A model generated the notes under the pieces. That model was given only the letters and a program-made list of their open reading frames with translations. It was not told the DNA's origin and made no database searches. This document shows, in pieces, positions 17,020 to 24,593 of a stretch of 64,000 nucleotides of DNA. Every line of letters starts with the position of its first letter. The stretch's first letter is position 1. A program made the position numbers and the translations under genes. Source of the DNA: Novosphingopyxis sp965218915 (GTDB lineage: Bacteria; Pseudomonadota; Alphaproteobacteria; Sphingomonadales; Sphingomonadaceae); assembly GCF_965218915.1 (NCBI RefSeq), contig NZ_OZ244708.1, forward strand, positions 1,612,001 through 1,676,000, in the 5' to 3' direction.

Positions 17020-17225
17020 GCTCCCGCTTGCGGGAGAGGAGCGAGACTTGGGAGCTTGCTACCTAGATGCAGCGGTGAGGGGGCTCGCGTTACGGAGCGA
17101 AGCGCCGACGCTGGCGCTGGCGCGCCACCCACCCTCATCCCCCCGCTTTCGCGGGGGCAGGCAACTCCGCCCCGGATTAAATCCGGGGCTGCGTATCCTT
17201 CTCCCGCCCGGGCGGGAGAAGGTTG
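17020..17225 (+). repeat. Family D long intergenic repeat, copy 1
   Basis: About 200 bases composed of several hairpins. These include CCCCCGCTTTCGCGGGGG, CCCCGGATTAAATCCGGGG and CTTCTCCCGCCCGGGCGGGAG-type units. A homologous copy in the opposite orientation occupies 57720-57925. It fills the gap between dapF and the GGDEF-EAL gene. Confidence 0.85.
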
Positions 17226-17282
17226 TGATGCGTGATCCTTTGGGAAAACCTCTTCCGCAAGCGGGAGCGGAACGGCGGAACG

Positions 17283-18941
17283 TCAGCCGGCGATGCGGCG
17301 GGGCGTCTCGCGGTCTTGCGCGTCGGACGATGCGGCGGTCTCGCGCTGCGCGTCGGTGACGATCGGCATGCCGTGATCGGCGAGCAGCTTGCGCGCGCCG
17401 TCGACGCCGACGGGGCGGCCATAGCCATAGCCCTGCCCGCGATGGGCGCCCATGTCGCGCACCGTGTCGGCAATGCTGGCCAGTTCGAGGCCCTCGGCGG
17501 TGACCGGCAGCCCCAGGCTCTCGCCAAGCCCGATGATCGCCTTGACGATGGCCCTGCTGTCGCTGCTCTCGGCGAGCGACAGGACGAAGCTTTTGTCGAT
17601 CTTGATCCGGTCGAACGGCAGCGCGCGCAGATGGGCGAGCGAGCTGTAACCGGTGCCGAAATCGTCGAGCGCCACGCGGATGCCCTGGTTCTTGAGGCTG
17701 GCGACGATGGTCTGGGCGAGCGCGAGATTTTCGAACAGCGAGCTTTCGGTGATCTCCACTTCGAGCCGATGCGGGGGAAAGCCGGTTTCGGTGAGCAGCT
17801 TGACGATCTTCTGCGCCAGCCACGGATCGCGCAGCTGCACCGGCGAGATATTGACCGACAGCGTAACATGCGCAGGCCAGGCGCGGGCCTCGACGAACGC
17901 CTGCTCCATGATCGAAAAGGACAGGCTTTCGATCAGCGCGCTTTCCTCGGCGATGCCGATGAAGGTATCGGGCTCGACGATCAGCCCTTCGTGCAGCCAG
18001 CGGGCGAGCATCTCGAAGCCGACCAGCTCGCCGGTCGCGAGATCGATCTGCGGTTCGAAATAGGGCAGGAATTCGCCCAGCGGAATGCCGCGGCGCATGG
18101 CCAGCTCGACTTCGTTGCGCGCGCGCAGTTCCTCTTCCATGCCCGGCTCGAACCAGGCGAGACGGTCCTTGCCCAGGCGCTTGGCGGCATACATCGCGAT
18201 GTCCGCGCGGCGCATCAGCATCTCGACGCTCTCGGCGCCGCTGTCGCTGACGCTGATGCCGACCGAGGTGGTGAGATCGAACTCGATATTGTCGTGCCGG
18301 GCGGGCCGGGCCACCGTTTCGATCAGCTGCGCCGCCAGCGCCTCGACCGTTTTGGGATGCTCGCGGTCGTAGAGAAACACACAGCCGAATTCGTCGCCGC
18401 CCAGACGCGCGAGCAACGCGTCTCCGGGCGCCACGTCTTGCATGCGCGCGGCGACTTCCTTCAGCACCGCATCGCCCGCGTCGTGGCCGTAAAGATCGTT
18501 GATCCGCTTGAAATCGTCCAGATCGAGCATCAGAAACGCGATCTGCCGCCCGGCTTTGCGCGCGGCCATGAACAGCTCGGCGGTGCGCTCGGTCACCGCG
18601 CGGCGATTGTTGAGCCCGGTCAGCGGATCGGTGACGGCGAGCTGGTTGGCGCGGTCCTCTGCGGCGATGCGCTCGCCCATTTCGCACATCAACTCGCGGT
18701 AGCGCCGCCAGCCGAAGATGATCAGCGCGATGTTGAGCAGGAGCGCGGCGACCATGACATTGTCGGTGTTGCCGATGCCCTGCATTTGAAGCACGAAATC
18801 GGACAGCACCGAGCCGCCGGTGCCGACGAATAGAATGATCGCCGCGATCATGATGCCGCCCGCGATCACATCCTTGCGGGTGCGGCTGTGGCTTGGCTTC
18901 AACCGGCGTGCGGCACTTGGTGTCATGGGCAACGCCCTCAT
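17283..18941 (-). CDS. Membrane GGDEF-EAL cyclic-di-GMP enzyme
   Basis: The product has 552 residues. Two hydrophobic helices near the N-terminus (IAGGIMIAAIILFVGTGG and MVAALLLNIALIIFGW) anchor it in the inner membrane. The GGDEF domain keeps the motif in ARLGGDEFGC, so it could make c-di-GMP. The EAL domain begins GELVGFEMLARW, an EML variant, and keeps ETSL-like ITESSLF, DDFGTGYSS and the KIDKSFV region, so phosphodiesterase activity is also possible. Two ATGs, 18941 and 18926, are plausible starts with similar GAGGG tracts. It is monocistronic, with ffh diverging about 290 bases away. Confidence 0.92.
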   Translation of the reverse strand: MRALPMTPSAARRLKPSHSRTRKDVIAGGIMIAAIILFVGTGGSVLSDFVLQMQGIGNTDNVMVAALLLNIALIIFGWRRYRELMCEMGERIAAEDRANQLAVTDPLTGLNNRRAVTERTAELFMAARKAGRQIAFLMLDLDDFKRINDLYGHDAGDAVLKEVAARMQDVAPGDALLARLGGDEFGCVFLYDREHPKTVEALAAQLIETVARPARHDNIEFDLTTSVGISVSDSGAESVEMLMRRADIAMYAAKRLGKDRLAWFEPGMEEELRARNEVELAMRRGIPLGEFLPYFEPQIDLATGELVGFEMLARWLHEGLIVEPDTFIGIAEESALIESLSFSIMEQAFVEARAWPAHVTLSVNISPVQLRDPWLAQKIVKLLTETGFPPHRLEVEITESSLFENLALAQTIVASLKNQGIRVALDDFGTGYSSLAHLRALPFDRIKIDKSFVLSLAESSDSRAIVKAIIGLGESLGLPVTAEGLELASIADTVRDMGAHRGQGYGYGRPVGVDGARKLLADHGMPIVTDAQRETAASSDAQDRETPRRIAG

Positions 18942-19233
18942 CGTGAAGGGCCCTCATCGCAAATAGTTGCGAATTATAGGTTAATGGACTTTCTGCCTAC
19001 GGCCTCGCAACGACGGATGTGGAATGTGCGGCAGAGACGCGAATTCAAACGGACCCACTGTCTTTTAAATTGGACGTTTGCTTTCGGCTGCGCATGGCGC
19101 TATCGGCGGCACGGTAAAGCGGCTCGTCACGGGTTCGCATCAAGCTCCGGTTGCACGACAATCGCGCTGGTCGGCGAGTTTTCGCCCACCGGCGGTTTTT
19201 GCGTTTGCCGCCCAGGCAAGGAATTTTGAATTT

Positions 19234-20694
19234 ATGTTCGACAAGCTGAGCGACAGGCTTTCGGGGACGTTCGACCGGCTGAAGGGCCGCGGCGCGCTCA
19301 CTGAGGTGGACGTACGCGCGGCGCTGCGCGAGGTGCGGATTGCGCTGCTCGAGGCGGATGTCGCGCTGCCGGTGGTGCGCGAGTTCGTCGAATCGATCAC
19401 CGACGAGGCGATCGGCCAGTCCGTTCTTCGTTCGGTCACGCCGGGGCAGCAGGTGGTCAAGATCGTCCATGACGGTCTGGTGCGCATGCTCGGCTCCGAG
19501 GCGTCGGACCTGGAGCTTGCGGTCACCCCGCCCGCGATCATCATGATGGTCGGCTTGCAGGGTTCGGGCAAGACCACCACCACCGCCAAGATCGCCAAAC
19601 GCCTCAAGGAAAAGGACCGCAAGAAGGTCCTGATGGCCTCGCTCGACGTCAACCGTCCGGCGGCGCAAGAACAGCTGGCGACGCTTGGCACCCAGGTTGA
19701 TGTCGCCACCTTGCCGATCGTCTCGGGGCAGCAGCCGGTCGAAATCGCCAAGCGCGCGATGCAGGCGGCCAAGCTGCAGGGCTTTGACGTGCTGATGCTC
19801 GACACCGCGGGCCGTCTGCATGTCGACCAGCAGCTCATGGACGAGATGCGCGCCGTGTCCGATGCCGCGACGCCCGCCGAGACCTTGCTCGTGGTCGACG
19901 CGCTGACCGGCCAGGACGCGGTCAATGTCGCGCAGAATTTCTCCAAGCAGGTGCCGCTGACCGGCGTGGTGCTGACGCGCATGGACGGCGACGCGCGCGG
20001 CGGCGCGGCGCTTTCGATGCGCGCGGTTACGGGCCGCCCGATCAAATTCGTCGGCACCGGCGAAAAGGCCGATGCGCTGGAGCAATTCCACCCCGAACGC
20101 GTTGCCGGGCGCATCCTCGGCATGGGCGATGTCGTCGGGCTGGTCGAGCGTGCGGCGGCGTCGGTCGAGGCGGACGAGGCCGAGGCGCTCGCGCGCAAGA
20201 TGGCCAAGGGCGAGTTCGACATGGACGATCTGCGCAGCCAACTGCGCCAGATGACCAAGATGGGCGGACTCGGCGCGCTGGCGGGCATGATGCCCGGCAT
20301 GAAAAAGGCCAAGCAGGCGATGGCCGCGAGCGGGGCGGACGACAAGATGCTGCTCCATATGGACGCGATCATCGGATCGATGACCAAGCTCGAGCGCAAG
20401 AAACCGCAGTTGATGAATGCCAAGCGCAAGCGCCGCGCCGCGATCGGCTCGGGCACCACGGTGCAGGACGTGAACAAGCTTCTGAAGATGCATCAGGAAA
20501 TGGCACGCGCCATGAAGCGCATCCGCAAGATGGGCGGGCTCAAGGGCCTCGCCGCGATGTTCGGCAAATCGGGCGGGGACATGGGCGAGATGATGGGCGC
20601 GCTCGGCAATCCGGGGGCAGGGGGCATGCCCGGAATGGGCGGCGGCGGCCTGCCACCGGAACTCGCCAATCTCATGAACAAGAAACGTAAGTAA
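19234..20694 (+). CDS. ffh: Signal recognition particle protein Ffh
   Basis: The product has 486 residues. The order is N domain, G domain with GLQGSGKTTTTAKIA, DTAGRL and TRMDG, then a methionine-rich M domain ending in a glycine- and methionine-rich tail. It binds 4.5S RNA and nascent signal sequences. The start at 19234 is set by AAGGA upstream and by homology of MFDKLSDRLSGTF. The frame open from 19078 is not part of the protein. It heads the ffh-rpsP-rimM-...-trmD-rplS block, with 36 bases before rpsP. Confidence 0.97.
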   Translation: MFDKLSDRLSGTFDRLKGRGALTEVDVRAALREVRIALLEADVALPVVREFVESITDEAIGQSVLRSVTPGQQVVKIVHDGLVRMLGSEASDLELAVTPPAIIMMVGLQGSGKTTTTAKIAKRLKEKDRKKVLMASLDVNRPAAQEQLATLGTQVDVATLPIVSGQQPVEIAKRAMQAAKLQGFDVLMLDTAGRLHVDQQLMDEMRAVSDAATPAETLLVVDALTGQDAVNVAQNFSKQVPLTGVVLTRMDGDARGGAALSMRAVTGRPIKFVGTGEKADALEQFHPERVAGRILGMGDVVGLVERAAASVEADEAEALARKMAKGEFDMDDLRSQLRQMTKMGGLGALAGMMPGMKKAKQAMAASGADDKMLLHMDAIIGSMTKLERKKPQLMNAKRKRRAAIGSGTTVQDVNKLLKMHQEMARAMKRIRKMGGLKGLAAMFGKSGGDMGEMMGALGNPGAGGMPGMGGGGLPPELANLMNKKRK

Positions 20695-20730
20695 CTCAAA
20701 TAACCTTTTGATAAGACAAGGAATAAGATT

Positions 20731-21318
20731 ATGGCAGTAGCAATGCGTCTCTCGCGCGGTGGCTCCAAGAAGCGGCCCTATTACAAAATCGTCGTGGCCG
20801 ATTCGCGCGCCGCGCGCGACGGCAAGTTCATCGAGCGGATCGGCAGCTACGATCCGCTGCAGCCCAAGGACAGCGACGACCGGGTCAAGCTGGATGTCGA
20901 GCGCGCGAAGCACTGGATCGCCGCCGGCGCGCAGCCGTCCGATCGCGTGTTGCGCTTCCTCGATGCGGCCGGCGTGGTCGAGCGCAAGGCGCGCAACAAC
21001 CCGAACAAGGCCAAGCCGGGCGAAAAGGCCACCGAGCGCGCCGAAGAGCGCGACGCCAAGGCCGCGGCGGCCAAGGAAGCCGCGGAAGAGGCCAAGAACG
21101 CTCCCAAGGAAGAGGCGCCCGCCGAGGAAGCCGCTCCCGAGGAAGCCGCTCCCGAGGAAGCGCCCGCAGCCGACGCTCCTGCTGAAGGCGCCAAGGAAGC
21201 CGCGACCGAGGAAGTGGTTGCCGAAAAGGTCGAGGAAGCCACCGAAGCTCCGGCTGAGGAAGCGGCCGCAGAGGCCAAGACCGAAGAGCCCGCCGCTGAA
21301 GAGAAGAGCGAAGGCTGA
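20731..21318 (+). CDS. rpsP: Ribosomal protein S16 with long Ala/Glu-rich tail
   Basis: The product has 195 residues. Residues about 1-80 are a normal bS16 (AVAMRLSRGGSKKRPYYKIV, then RDGKFIERIGSYDP). The remaining 110 or so residues are low-complexity Ala, Glu, Pro and Lys, with repeated EEAAPEEA units. S16 binds 16S rRNA in the small subunit body. The core is about 80 residues in most bacteria, so this tail more than doubles it. Tails of this kind occur in sphingomonads, but the function is unknown. It precedes a family E repeat and rimM. Confidence 0.96.
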   Translation: MAVAMRLSRGGSKKRPYYKIVVADSRAARDGKFIERIGSYDPLQPKDSDDRVKLDVERAKHWIAAGAQPSDRVLRFLDAAGVVERKARNNPNKAKPGEKATERAEERDAKAAAAKEAAEEAKNAPKEEAPAEEAAPEEAAPEEAPAADAPAEGAKEAATEEVVAEKVEEATEAPAEEAAAEAKTEEPAAEEKSEG

Positions 21319-21326
21319 TGCCTGAC

Positions 21327-21490
21327 TCCCCTCCCGCAAGCGGGAGGGGCCGGGGGTGGGCGCAAGAAGCGGAGCTTCGAGCCCTTCCGCGCCGCCCCTC
21401 ACCCATTGCAGGCCCACCCCAGCGGGGCGCCCGATCGAACCGTCCGGGGGACGGTTCGACAGCCCCGCTCATTCCCGCAAGCGGGAGGGG
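21327..21490 (+). repeat. Family E intergenic repeat ending in the rimM ribosome binding site
   Basis: Both ends carry CCCGCAAGCGGGAGGGG, a hairpin followed by a purine tract. The distal copy (to 21490) lies just before the rimM start and supplies its GGGAGGGG Shine-Dalgarno. The centre holds further GC-rich inverted repeats. Confidence 0.75.
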
Positions 21491-21493
21491 AAT

Positions 21494-21982
21494 ATGAGCG
21501 GCTTGCCCGACAAACCCGTCCCCCTCGCCGTCGTCATCGGCGCGCACGGGATCGCGGGCGAGGTGCGCCTGAAACTGTTCACCGGCGATCTGGCGAGCCT
21601 GAAGCGCCACAAAAGCTTCAACGACGGCAAGCTGACCCTCGCGTCGGTCCGCGCCAACAAGGACGGCGCCATCGCGCGCATCGCCGAGGTGACCGATCGC
21701 AACGCCGCCGAGGCGCTGCGCGGCACCGAACTCACCGTGCCCCGCTCCGCGCTGCCCGCGCTGGAAGCGGACGAATATTATCATGTCGATCTGATCGGGC
21801 GTTCCTGCGTGACGCCGGACGGCGCGGCGCTGGGCAAGGTGATCGCTGTAGAGGATTACGGCGCGGGCGACCTTATCGAAATCGATCTGATCGAGGGCAA
21901 GACGCTGATGGTGCCGGTAGCCGAGACGGTGGAGCAGGGCGCGGAAATCGAAATCCCGGTGCACTGGACCGCCGAGGATTGA
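21494..21982 (+). CDS. rimM: Ribosome maturation factor RimM
   Basis: The product has 162 residues. It begins MSGLPDKPVPLAVVIGAHGI, where VIGAHGIAGEVRLK is the family signature. The C-terminal PRC-barrel part includes ALPALEADEYYHVDLIG and GKTLMVPVAE. RimM assists 30S head assembly and binds S19. The ATG at 21494 lies three bases after the repeat-derived GGGAGGGG. The longer open frame from 21356 is the repeat itself. The rest of the operon continues after a VapBC insertion. Confidence 0.96.
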   Translation: MSGLPDKPVPLAVVIGAHGIAGEVRLKLFTGDLASLKRHKSFNDGKLTLASVRANKDGAIARIAEVTDRNAAEALRGTELTVPRSALPALEADEYYHVDLIGRSCVTPDGAALGKVIAVEDYGAGDLIEIDLIEGKTLMVPVAETVEQGAEIEIPVHWTAED

Positions 21983-21994
21983 CGAACGACCCGA

Positions 21995-22006
21995 ATGTAT
22001 ATACAT
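21995..22006. promoter_or_regulatory. Perfect palindrome ATGTATATACAT, likely VapBC operator
   Basis: A 12-base perfect palindrome 24 bases upstream of the antitoxin start, in AT-rich DNA. VapB-type antitoxins usually repress their own promoter through such sites. The role here is inferred. Confidence 0.55.
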
Positions 22007-22029
22007 GAAGGATGTACACGGAGGTTTGT

Positions 22030-22305
22030 ATGGCTAAGAACGATCCTACCACCAAGGTCTTCAAGTCGGGCAACAGCAAGGCCGTACGGCTGCCCGCCAG
22101 CTTCGATATCGAACCGGGCACGACAGTGCGCGTGCGCGAGGAGCGCGGGCGCTACATCATCGAACCGGTCGAACGCGAGCGGAAGAAGATCAACATCGAG
22201 AGGATCCTCGGATCAGCGCCCGGTCTGGAACTCCTGAAACCGGAAGACCGGCAGTTCGAGGAGCGCGAACTGGCATGGCCGTGGAAGCGTCCGGAGGATG
22301 AGTGA
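22030..22305 (+). CDS. vapB: AbrB/SpoVT-type antitoxin (VapB)
   Basis: The product has 91 residues. KVFKSGNSKAVRLPASFDI is the swapped-hairpin AbrB fold of MazE- and VapB-like antitoxins, and the basic to acidic C-terminus would bind the toxin. The ATG at 22030 follows GGAGG by five bases and is preferred to 22012. It overlaps the PIN toxin gene by eight bases. It should neutralise VapC and autoregulate through the palindrome at 21995-22006. The pair sits between rimM and trmD. Confidence 0.88.
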   Translation: MAKNDPTTKVFKSGNSKAVRLPASFDIEPGTTVRVREERGRYIIEPVERERKKINIERILGSAPGLELLKPEDRQFEERELAWPWKRPEDE

Positions 22306-22681
22306 GCCGCGCTATCTGCTCGACTCCAATATCATCATCTACGCGGTGCTCGAACCTGACGGCGCGGTGGCGCAGCGGATCGAGCAATTTTATCCCGGTG
22401 AGATCGCCGCATCGTCGATCGCCTATGGCGAGGTGCTGAAGGGCATATTGTCAGACGACGCGGAAACGCGTGCGCGCACCGAAGCGCTGTTCGATCAGTT
22501 GGTGATCCTGCCGTTCGACCGCGAAGCGGCGCGCGTCTATGCGGAGCTTCCGTTCAAGCGCAGCAGCTTCGACCGGTTGATCGCCGCCCATGCCCTCGCG
22601 ACAGGACTGATCCTCGTGACCAACAACCAGCGTGACTTCTTGGATATTTCGAGGCTTTCGCTTGAAAATTGGGCTCAATGA
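22298..22681 (+). CDS. vapC: PIN-domain ribonuclease toxin (VapC)
   Basis: The product has 127 residues. The PIN acidic residues are visible: D9 in YLLDSNIII, E45 in IAYGEVLKG, and a D in SSFDRLIAAHAL, followed by TNNQRDF at the usual fourth position. VapC toxins are Mg-dependent RNases that often cut tRNA or 23S rRNA. The eight-base overlap with the antitoxin gene signals coupled translation. A membrane-protein gene begins two bases after its stop. Confidence 0.9.
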   Translation: MSEPRYLLDSNIIIYAVLEPDGAVAQRIEQFYPGEIAASSIAYGEVLKGILSDDAETRARTEALFDQLVILPFDREAARVYAELPFKRSSFDRLIAAHALATGLILVTNNQRDFLDISRLSLENWAQ

Positions 22682-22682
22682 T

Positions 22683-23015
22683 ATGCTGATTGGTTCTGAC
22701 CTGAGGAATCTCCTAATCCTCTTGAGTGTGGTGGCAGCGACCAGCGTGTTTTTTACAATTCTGGCAGTAAAATTTCGACCGCACTGGTCGCGTCGCCGGG
22801 CAATAATTCTAGCTGCGCTTCCTATCCCCGCCGCGATCTGGGCCGGTTGTGCGGCCCTCGTCATCCATTCCATGACCGCGTCCAAACAGGAATGCGGGGT
22901 CGATGCTTGCGGAATGGTTATGATGTTTTCGGTGATGATCGCTATAGCCGCGGCATTCGCTTTTCTGATTGGTTTGGTGGCGGCAGCGCTTGCCAATCAA
23001 AAATATAAAACATGA
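22683..23015 (+). CDS. Small integral membrane protein
   Basis: The product has 110 residues. There are three hydrophobic segments (LLILLSVVAATSVFFTILAV, an AIILAALPIPAAIWAGCAAL region, MIAIAAAFAFLIGLVAAAL) and two cysteines between the second and third. The family is not recognised. Its ATG follows the vapC stop at once, and its own stop overlaps the trmD start by four bases, so it is translated within the operon. It came in with, or was kept beside, the VapBC insertion. Confidence 0.6.
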   Translation: MLIGSDLRNLLILLSVVAATSVFFTILAVKFRPHWSRRRAIILAALPIPAAIWAGCAALVIHSMTASKQECGVDACGMVMMFSVMIAIAAAFAFLIGLVAAALANQKYKT

Positions 23016-23752
23016 CCTTCACCGCGCAAATCCTCACGCTCTACCCCGAGATGTTCCCCGGGCCGCTCGGCTTCAGCCTGGCGGGGCGGGCGCTGGAGGA
23101 GGGGCGCTGGTCCTGCGCGCCGATCCCAATCCGCGATTTTGCGACCGACAGGCATAAGTCGGTCGACGATACGCCCGCGGGCGGCGGGGCGGGGATGGTG
23201 CTGCGCGCCGATGTGCTGGCGCGCGCGGTCGATCATGCGCTCGAACGTGCGCCCGACGCGCCGTTGATCGCCATGACGCCGCGCGGCAAGCCGCTTATTC
23301 AGCGCCACGTGCGCGAACTGGCGGCAGGCCCCGGCCTGTCGATCCTGTGCGGGCGGTTCGAGGGGTTCGACCAGCGGCTGTTCGATGCGCGGCAGATCGA
23401 GGAGATATCGATCGGCGATTATGTGCTTTCGGGCGGCGAAATCGGCGCGTTCGCGCTACTCGACGCTTGCATCCGGCTGCTTCCCGGCGTAATGGGCGCG
23501 GCTTCCAGCGGTGAGGAGGAGTCGTTCGAGGACGGCCTCCTCGAATATCCACACTATACCCGGCCTCAATTGTGGGAAGGGCGCACGATCCCTGAAGTGC
23601 TGCGATCGGGGGATCATGCGAGGATCGCCGCCTGGCGTAAGACCCAGGCAGAGGCGATCACACGGTCACGGCGGCCGGATCTATGGGAACGCCACAGGGG
23701 CGCTCCGGACCCACCGCCCTCTGGCGCGCGGCGCGAAACGAAAAAGGATTGA
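23012..23752 (+). CDS. trmD: tRNA (guanine-37-N1)-methyltransferase TrmD
   Basis: The product has 246 residues. This is a SPOUT-family enzyme that methylates G37 of tRNAs using SAM. Motifs include TLYPEMFPGPLG, the RHKSVDDTPAGGGAGMV region, LCGRFEGFDQR and the knot segment EISIGDYVLSGGE. The ATG overlaps the membrane-protein stop as ATGA. Four bases separate its stop from the rplS start. The gene order rimM-trmD-rplS is the usual one, apart from the three-gene insertion. Confidence 0.97.
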   Translation: MTFTAQILTLYPEMFPGPLGFSLAGRALEEGRWSCAPIPIRDFATDRHKSVDDTPAGGGAGMVLRADVLARAVDHALERAPDAPLIAMTPRGKPLIQRHVRELAAGPGLSILCGRFEGFDQRLFDARQIEEISIGDYVLSGGEIGAFALLDACIRLLPGVMGAASSGEEESFEDGLLEYPHYTRPQLWEGRTIPEVLRSGDHARIAAWRKTQAEAITRSRRPDLWERHRGAPDPPPSGARRETKKD

Positions 23753-23756
23753 TGCG

Positions 23757-24134
23757 ATGAACATCATTCAGACTCTCGAGGCCGAAGCGATCGAAGCGCT
23801 CGGCAAGGATCTTCCGGATTTCCGCGCGGGCGACACCGTTCGCGTGGGCGTGAAAGTGGTCGAAGGCGAACGCAGCCGCGTGCAGAATTTCGAAGGCGTG
23901 TGCATCGCGCGTTCGAACCGCGGCATGGGTTCCAACTTCACCGTGCGCAAGATGAGCTTCGGCGAGGGCGTCGAGCGCGTGTTCCCGCTCTACTCGCCCA
24001 ACGTCGATTCGATTGAGGTGGTCCGCCGCGGCGTCGTGCGCCGCGCCAAGCTCTATTATCTGCGCGGCCTGACCGGCAAGCGCGCGCGCATCGCCGAACG
24101 CCGCGATCCGCGCGGGGCGAAGACGGACAAGTAA
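23757..24134 (+). CDS. rplS: Ribosomal protein L19
   Basis: The product has 125 residues. It contains FRAGDTVRVGVKVVEGERSR, then VQNFEGVCIARSNRG and the C-terminal RRGVVRRAKLYYLRGLTGK. L19 lies at the subunit interface. The ATG at 23757 is chosen by homology (MNIIQTLEAEAIEAL) and AAGGA-type purines upstream. It ends the ribosomal operon. Confidence 0.97.
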   Translation: MNIIQTLEAEAIEALGKDLPDFRAGDTVRVGVKVVEGERSRVQNFEGVCIARSNRGMGSNFTVRKMSFGEGVERVFPLYSPNVDSIEVVRRGVVRRAKLYYLRGLTGKRARIAERRDPRGAKTDK

Positions 24135-24267
24135 ACAGCGGAGGGGCAACGGGCGGGCAGTAGAAGGATTGCCGGTGCGGTCATTCGCACGGCATACGAG
24201 CCTATTCTACTCAGACAGGGCTACTCAAACAGGAAATTTCGCGTTGGCAGGTTCTTCCAATATCGTT

Positions 24268-24343
24268 CGTCATGCCAGCGAATGCTGGCATCTCCGGAGT
24301 TTGCTCACTACCACCCGAGACCCCAGCTTTCGCAGGGGTGACG
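24268..24343. repeat. Palindromic intergenic repeat, family A
   Basis: CGTCATGCCAGCGAATGC at one end and CAGCTTTCGCAGGGGTGACG at the other, a slightly decayed copy of the element at 12802 and 60584. It lies in the 459-base gap between rplS and the peptidase gene. Confidence 0.75.
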
Positions 24344-24593
24344 AACCATGAATTTCCTCGTCAAAGGATGAGCCTCGCGTTGATCCGCTATTGGGTGCAT
24401 AAAATGCTTTCCTACAACCGCCCCTTCATGATAACCAATTGGGTTATGAGCTACGAACGCAAACTGTCCCCGCCGTCAGCCGCCCTCGGTCGGCCTTAAG
24501 CTTACAGTTTGTTGCGAAAGTCTTTTTCTAAACCCCGGTTTACGGGAAACTTCGACAGGTTAAGCGGAGCGTCGGGTCCGATCGGAACATGAC
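24344..24593. other. Upstream region of the peptidase gene
   Basis: No gene is seen. ATAACC and GGTTAT around 24430-24448 form a small hairpin. The promoter of the downstream peptidase gene should lie here. Confidence 0.35.

Noticed and set aside
19045..21417. 790-codon leftward frame opposite ffh and rpsP
   Set aside because: Spans two real genes and an intergenic gap; typical high-GC shadow.
24169..24351. 60-codon rightward frame
   Set aside because: Made of a family A repeat; no ribosome binding site and no conserved sequence.
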